Under the pieces are notes generated by a model that worked only from the letters and a program-made list of their open reading frames with translations, did no database searches and was not told the DNA's origin. Positions 13,550-15,050 of a stretch of 15,050 bases of DNA are shown here, in pieces. Position numbers and translations under genes: made by a program. How positions within the stretch are numbered: the stretch's first letter is position 1; each line of letters starts with the position of its first letter. Source of the stretch: Candidatus Omnitrophota bacterium (GTDB taxonomy: Bacteria; Omnitrophota; Gorgyraeia; Gygaellales; Profunditerraquicolaceae). The stretch is taken from positions 1 to 15,050 of the forward strand of contig JAQTNB010000004.1 in assembly GCA_028714055.1 (NCBI GenBank). Direction: 5' to 3'.

Positions 13550-13578
13550 ATTATACAAGAAAGGCGGAAGGTTGACAA
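13550..13578 (-). promoter_or_regulatory. Sigma-70-type promoter for cupin-ilvB
   Basis: On the minus strand TTGTCA (13578-13573) and a perfect TATAAT (13555-13550) are separated by 17 nt, nearly the full consensus. Transcription would start near 13543, leaving a leader of about 29 nt with the GGGAGG ribosome site. The -35 lies right after the histidine kinase stop. The leader is too short for a T-box or peptide attenuator, so the operon is probably constitutive or repressor controlled. Confidence 0.85.
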
Positions 13579-13582
13579 AGGA

Positions 13583-15050
13583 TTAAAGAAGGGTGAGCGC
13601 GGGCAGGGAGATGGTAAACGTCGTCCCCTCCCCTGCTTTGCTGCTGACGGCTATGCGGCCGTTATGCTCTTTGATGATATTGTAGCATATAGAGAGGCCC
13701 AGCCCCGTGCCTTCGCCTACCGCTTTGGTAGTAAAGAAGGGGTCGTATATCTTCTGCAGGTTCTCCTGGGGGATGCCGACGCCGTTATCAGAGATGGTAA
13801 TATTCACGCTTTGCGCGGAAGAGTCATAACCGGTCCCGAGGGTAATGAAACCGCCGTCGCCTCCTCCTTTTTTCTCAACCGCCCATTTGGCATTCACGAC
13901 CAAGTCAAAAATGACCTGTTGAAGAAGCTGCGGGTCTCCCCGCACAACGGGAAGGCCGGGCATGAGGTCTTTGTTCAGCGTGATATTCTTAAGCTTGAGT
14001 TCCTGGCCGATGATCGTCACCGCCTGTTCCATGATGTCGTTGAGCCGGATATTTTCAAAACTACCGCCGGAGGCGCGGGCAAAATCAAGCAATGCCTTGG
14101 TGATCTTTTTACAGCGCAAAGCCGAATCTTCGACGGCTTTCATGATCTCGGCGAACTCATCGGCCTTGGGGGGCTGGTTACCGTGCAGCTGCATCATAAT
14201 AAGCTGCACGTTGTTCAACACGCCTGTCAAAGGGTTATTGATCTCGTGCGCCACGCCGCTGGCAAGCTGGCCTATCGCGGCCATCTTGGAGCTTTGTATA
14301 AGCTGCGACTGGGTAAGCTTGAGTTTCTCATAGGCGTTCTGAAGCTCTTCTTCCGCGCGCCTGCGCTCCTGGCTTTCGATAAGCGAGGAAAGCATCTCCG
14401 CGATGGAAACCGCAAAGCTTACCTCTTCCGGCCTCCACTTCCTGTAGTAACCGGCATGCTCGAGGCAGACTATACCGGTGACCTTGCCGTGGCTCCACAC
14501 CGAAACATCAAGCAACGAGAATATGCCGTGCGGTTTAAGGTAGGTATCGGCGAATTCCCGGGTACGCGGGTCAGAACGCGCATCGCCCGCATCGATCACG
14601 CGCTCGCCCTGCATAGCCTGAAAATACCGGGGGCAGGCTGAAACCGGCATCCGCTCGCCGGAATCATAACGCCTGGTACTCTTGGTATAAACCTTCTCGC
14701 ACACGGCTTCTCCGGTCTGCCGGTCAAACCGCCACACGCCTACCCGTTCGACCTCAACGGTCATCGCGACTACCCTGGTGATCTCTTCCAGCGCCCGGTC
14801 AAAAAGGAACATATCGGCCTTAACCAGGTATAAGAGCGTATCCTGTAAGCGTATGCGGCGCTGCGTTTCCAATATCCAGCGTTGCTGCCGCCGCATATAG
14901 GCGCCAAAAACAAGCATGATCACCGTTACGAGGGCAGTTATCGCGATCGGCCAGACCCGTGCCCGGGAGATCAGCTGCTGCCATTTGTTTGCTTCCACGT
15001 CGAGCCCCAAGACACCAAGTATCGCGCCATTACCGGGGTCATAGACAGGG
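13583..15050 (-). CDS. Membrane sensor histidine kinase with GAF domain (5' end outside window)
   Basis: The frame stays open to the right edge. The TTG at 15010 is not a likely start because the upstream in-frame residues (PVYDPGNGAILGVLGLDVEA) look like the end of a Cache-type extracytoplasmic sensor domain. Then come a transmembrane segment (about 14957-14896), a GAF domain (about 14830-14370), a short coiled coil and the kinase core. The H box is GVAHEINNP with the phospho-accepting His codon at 14248-14246. The N box is DLVVNAKWAV, G1 is DNGVGI, the F box is DPFFTTK and G2 is GTGLGL. It should autophosphorylate and pass phosphate to a response regulator; none lies downstream, so the partner is upstream of the window or elsewhere. 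The signal is unknown. Confidence 0.93.
   Translation of the reverse strand, partial: PVYDPGNGAILGVLGLDVEANKWQQLISRARVWPIAITALVTVIMLVFGAYMRRQQRWILETQRRIRLQDTLLYLVKADMFLFDRALEEITRVVAMTVEVERVGVWRFDRQTGEAVCEKVYTKSTRRYDSGERMPVSACPRYFQAMQGERVIDAGDARSDPRTREFADTYLKPHGIFSLLDVSVWSHGKVTGIVCLEHAGYYRKWRPEEVSFAVSIAEMLSSLIESQERRRAEEELQNAYEKLKLTQSQLIQSSKMAAIGQLASGVAHEINNPLTGVLNNVQLIMMQLHGNQPPKADEFAEIMKAVEDSALRCKKITKALLDFARASGGSFENIRLNDIMEQAVTIIGQELKLKNITLNKDLMPGLPVVRGDPQLLQQVIFDLVVNAKWAVEKKGGGDGGFITLGTGYDSSAQSVNITISDNGVGIPQENLQKIYDPFFTTKAVGEGTGLGLSICYNIIKEHNGRIAVSSKAGEGTTFTISLPALTLL

Noticed and set aside
13538..14641. A 367-codon plus-strand frame.
   Set aside because: It is wholly antisense to the histidine kinase, whose domains are unmistakable; no domain, signal or good ribosome site was seen in the antisense product.
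1..15050. CRISPR arrays, insertion sequences, rRNA or phage structural genes.
   Set aside because: No regularly spaced repeats, transposase, or rRNA-like sequence was found; the recombinase is the only mobile-element gene apart from the intron.

Overview
The window looks like chromosome from an uncultured, diderm (Gram-negative-type), moderately GC-rich bacterium. An outer-membrane barrel protein, a lipoprotein and a YdbH-type inter-membrane protein all point to two membranes. The gene style (compact operons with 4-base overlaps, a MFS/spermidine-synthase fusion, a GYD protein, a short pyruvate kinase) would suit a candidate phylum such as Omnitrophota. That placement is an impression, not something shown by a marker gene. 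Apart from one recombinase at the left edge, every gene is on the minus strand.

Left edge (1-1712): the 3' part of a large serine recombinase runs rightward and reads through the terminator and 3' end of a leftward tRNA gene. The tRNA is tRNA-Asn(GUU), and its anticodon loop is split between U35 and U36 by a group I intron of about 526 nt. All the conserved core elements (P, Q, R, S) can be read, and the intron carries an HNH homing-endonuclease ORF. Promoter, tRNA halves, intron, ORF and terminator are all visible. This is the most striking object in the window.

Middle (1713-9800): read in the direction of transcription (right to left) the genes are GYD protein, BASS-family transporter, TPR protein, SAM hydroxide adenosyltransferase, pyruvate kinase, a short YdbH-like protein, a YnbE-YdbL fusion lipoprotein, an outer-membrane barrel protein, dnaX and recR. 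Many junctions overlap or abut (ATGA, TAGATG, TAATG), so this is probably one or a few operons. The ydbH/ynbE-ydbL pair is a miniaturised inter-membrane (phospholipid-transport) bridge in which two normally separate partners are one polypeptide with a signal-peptide-like segment buried between them. The pyruvate kinase has its catalytic residues but lacks the C-terminal regulatory domain.

Right part (9840-15050): a cupin, the acetolactate synthase large subunit (ilvB, with no ilvN next to it) and a membrane-anchored spermidine-synthase-like protein follow a near-consensus sigma-70 promoter (TTGTCA-N17-TATAAT) and end at a hairpin. Upstream of them lies the C-terminal part of a membrane sensor histidine kinase with a GAF domain, cut by the window edge. 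I saw no rRNA, CRISPR array, insertion sequence or replication origin.
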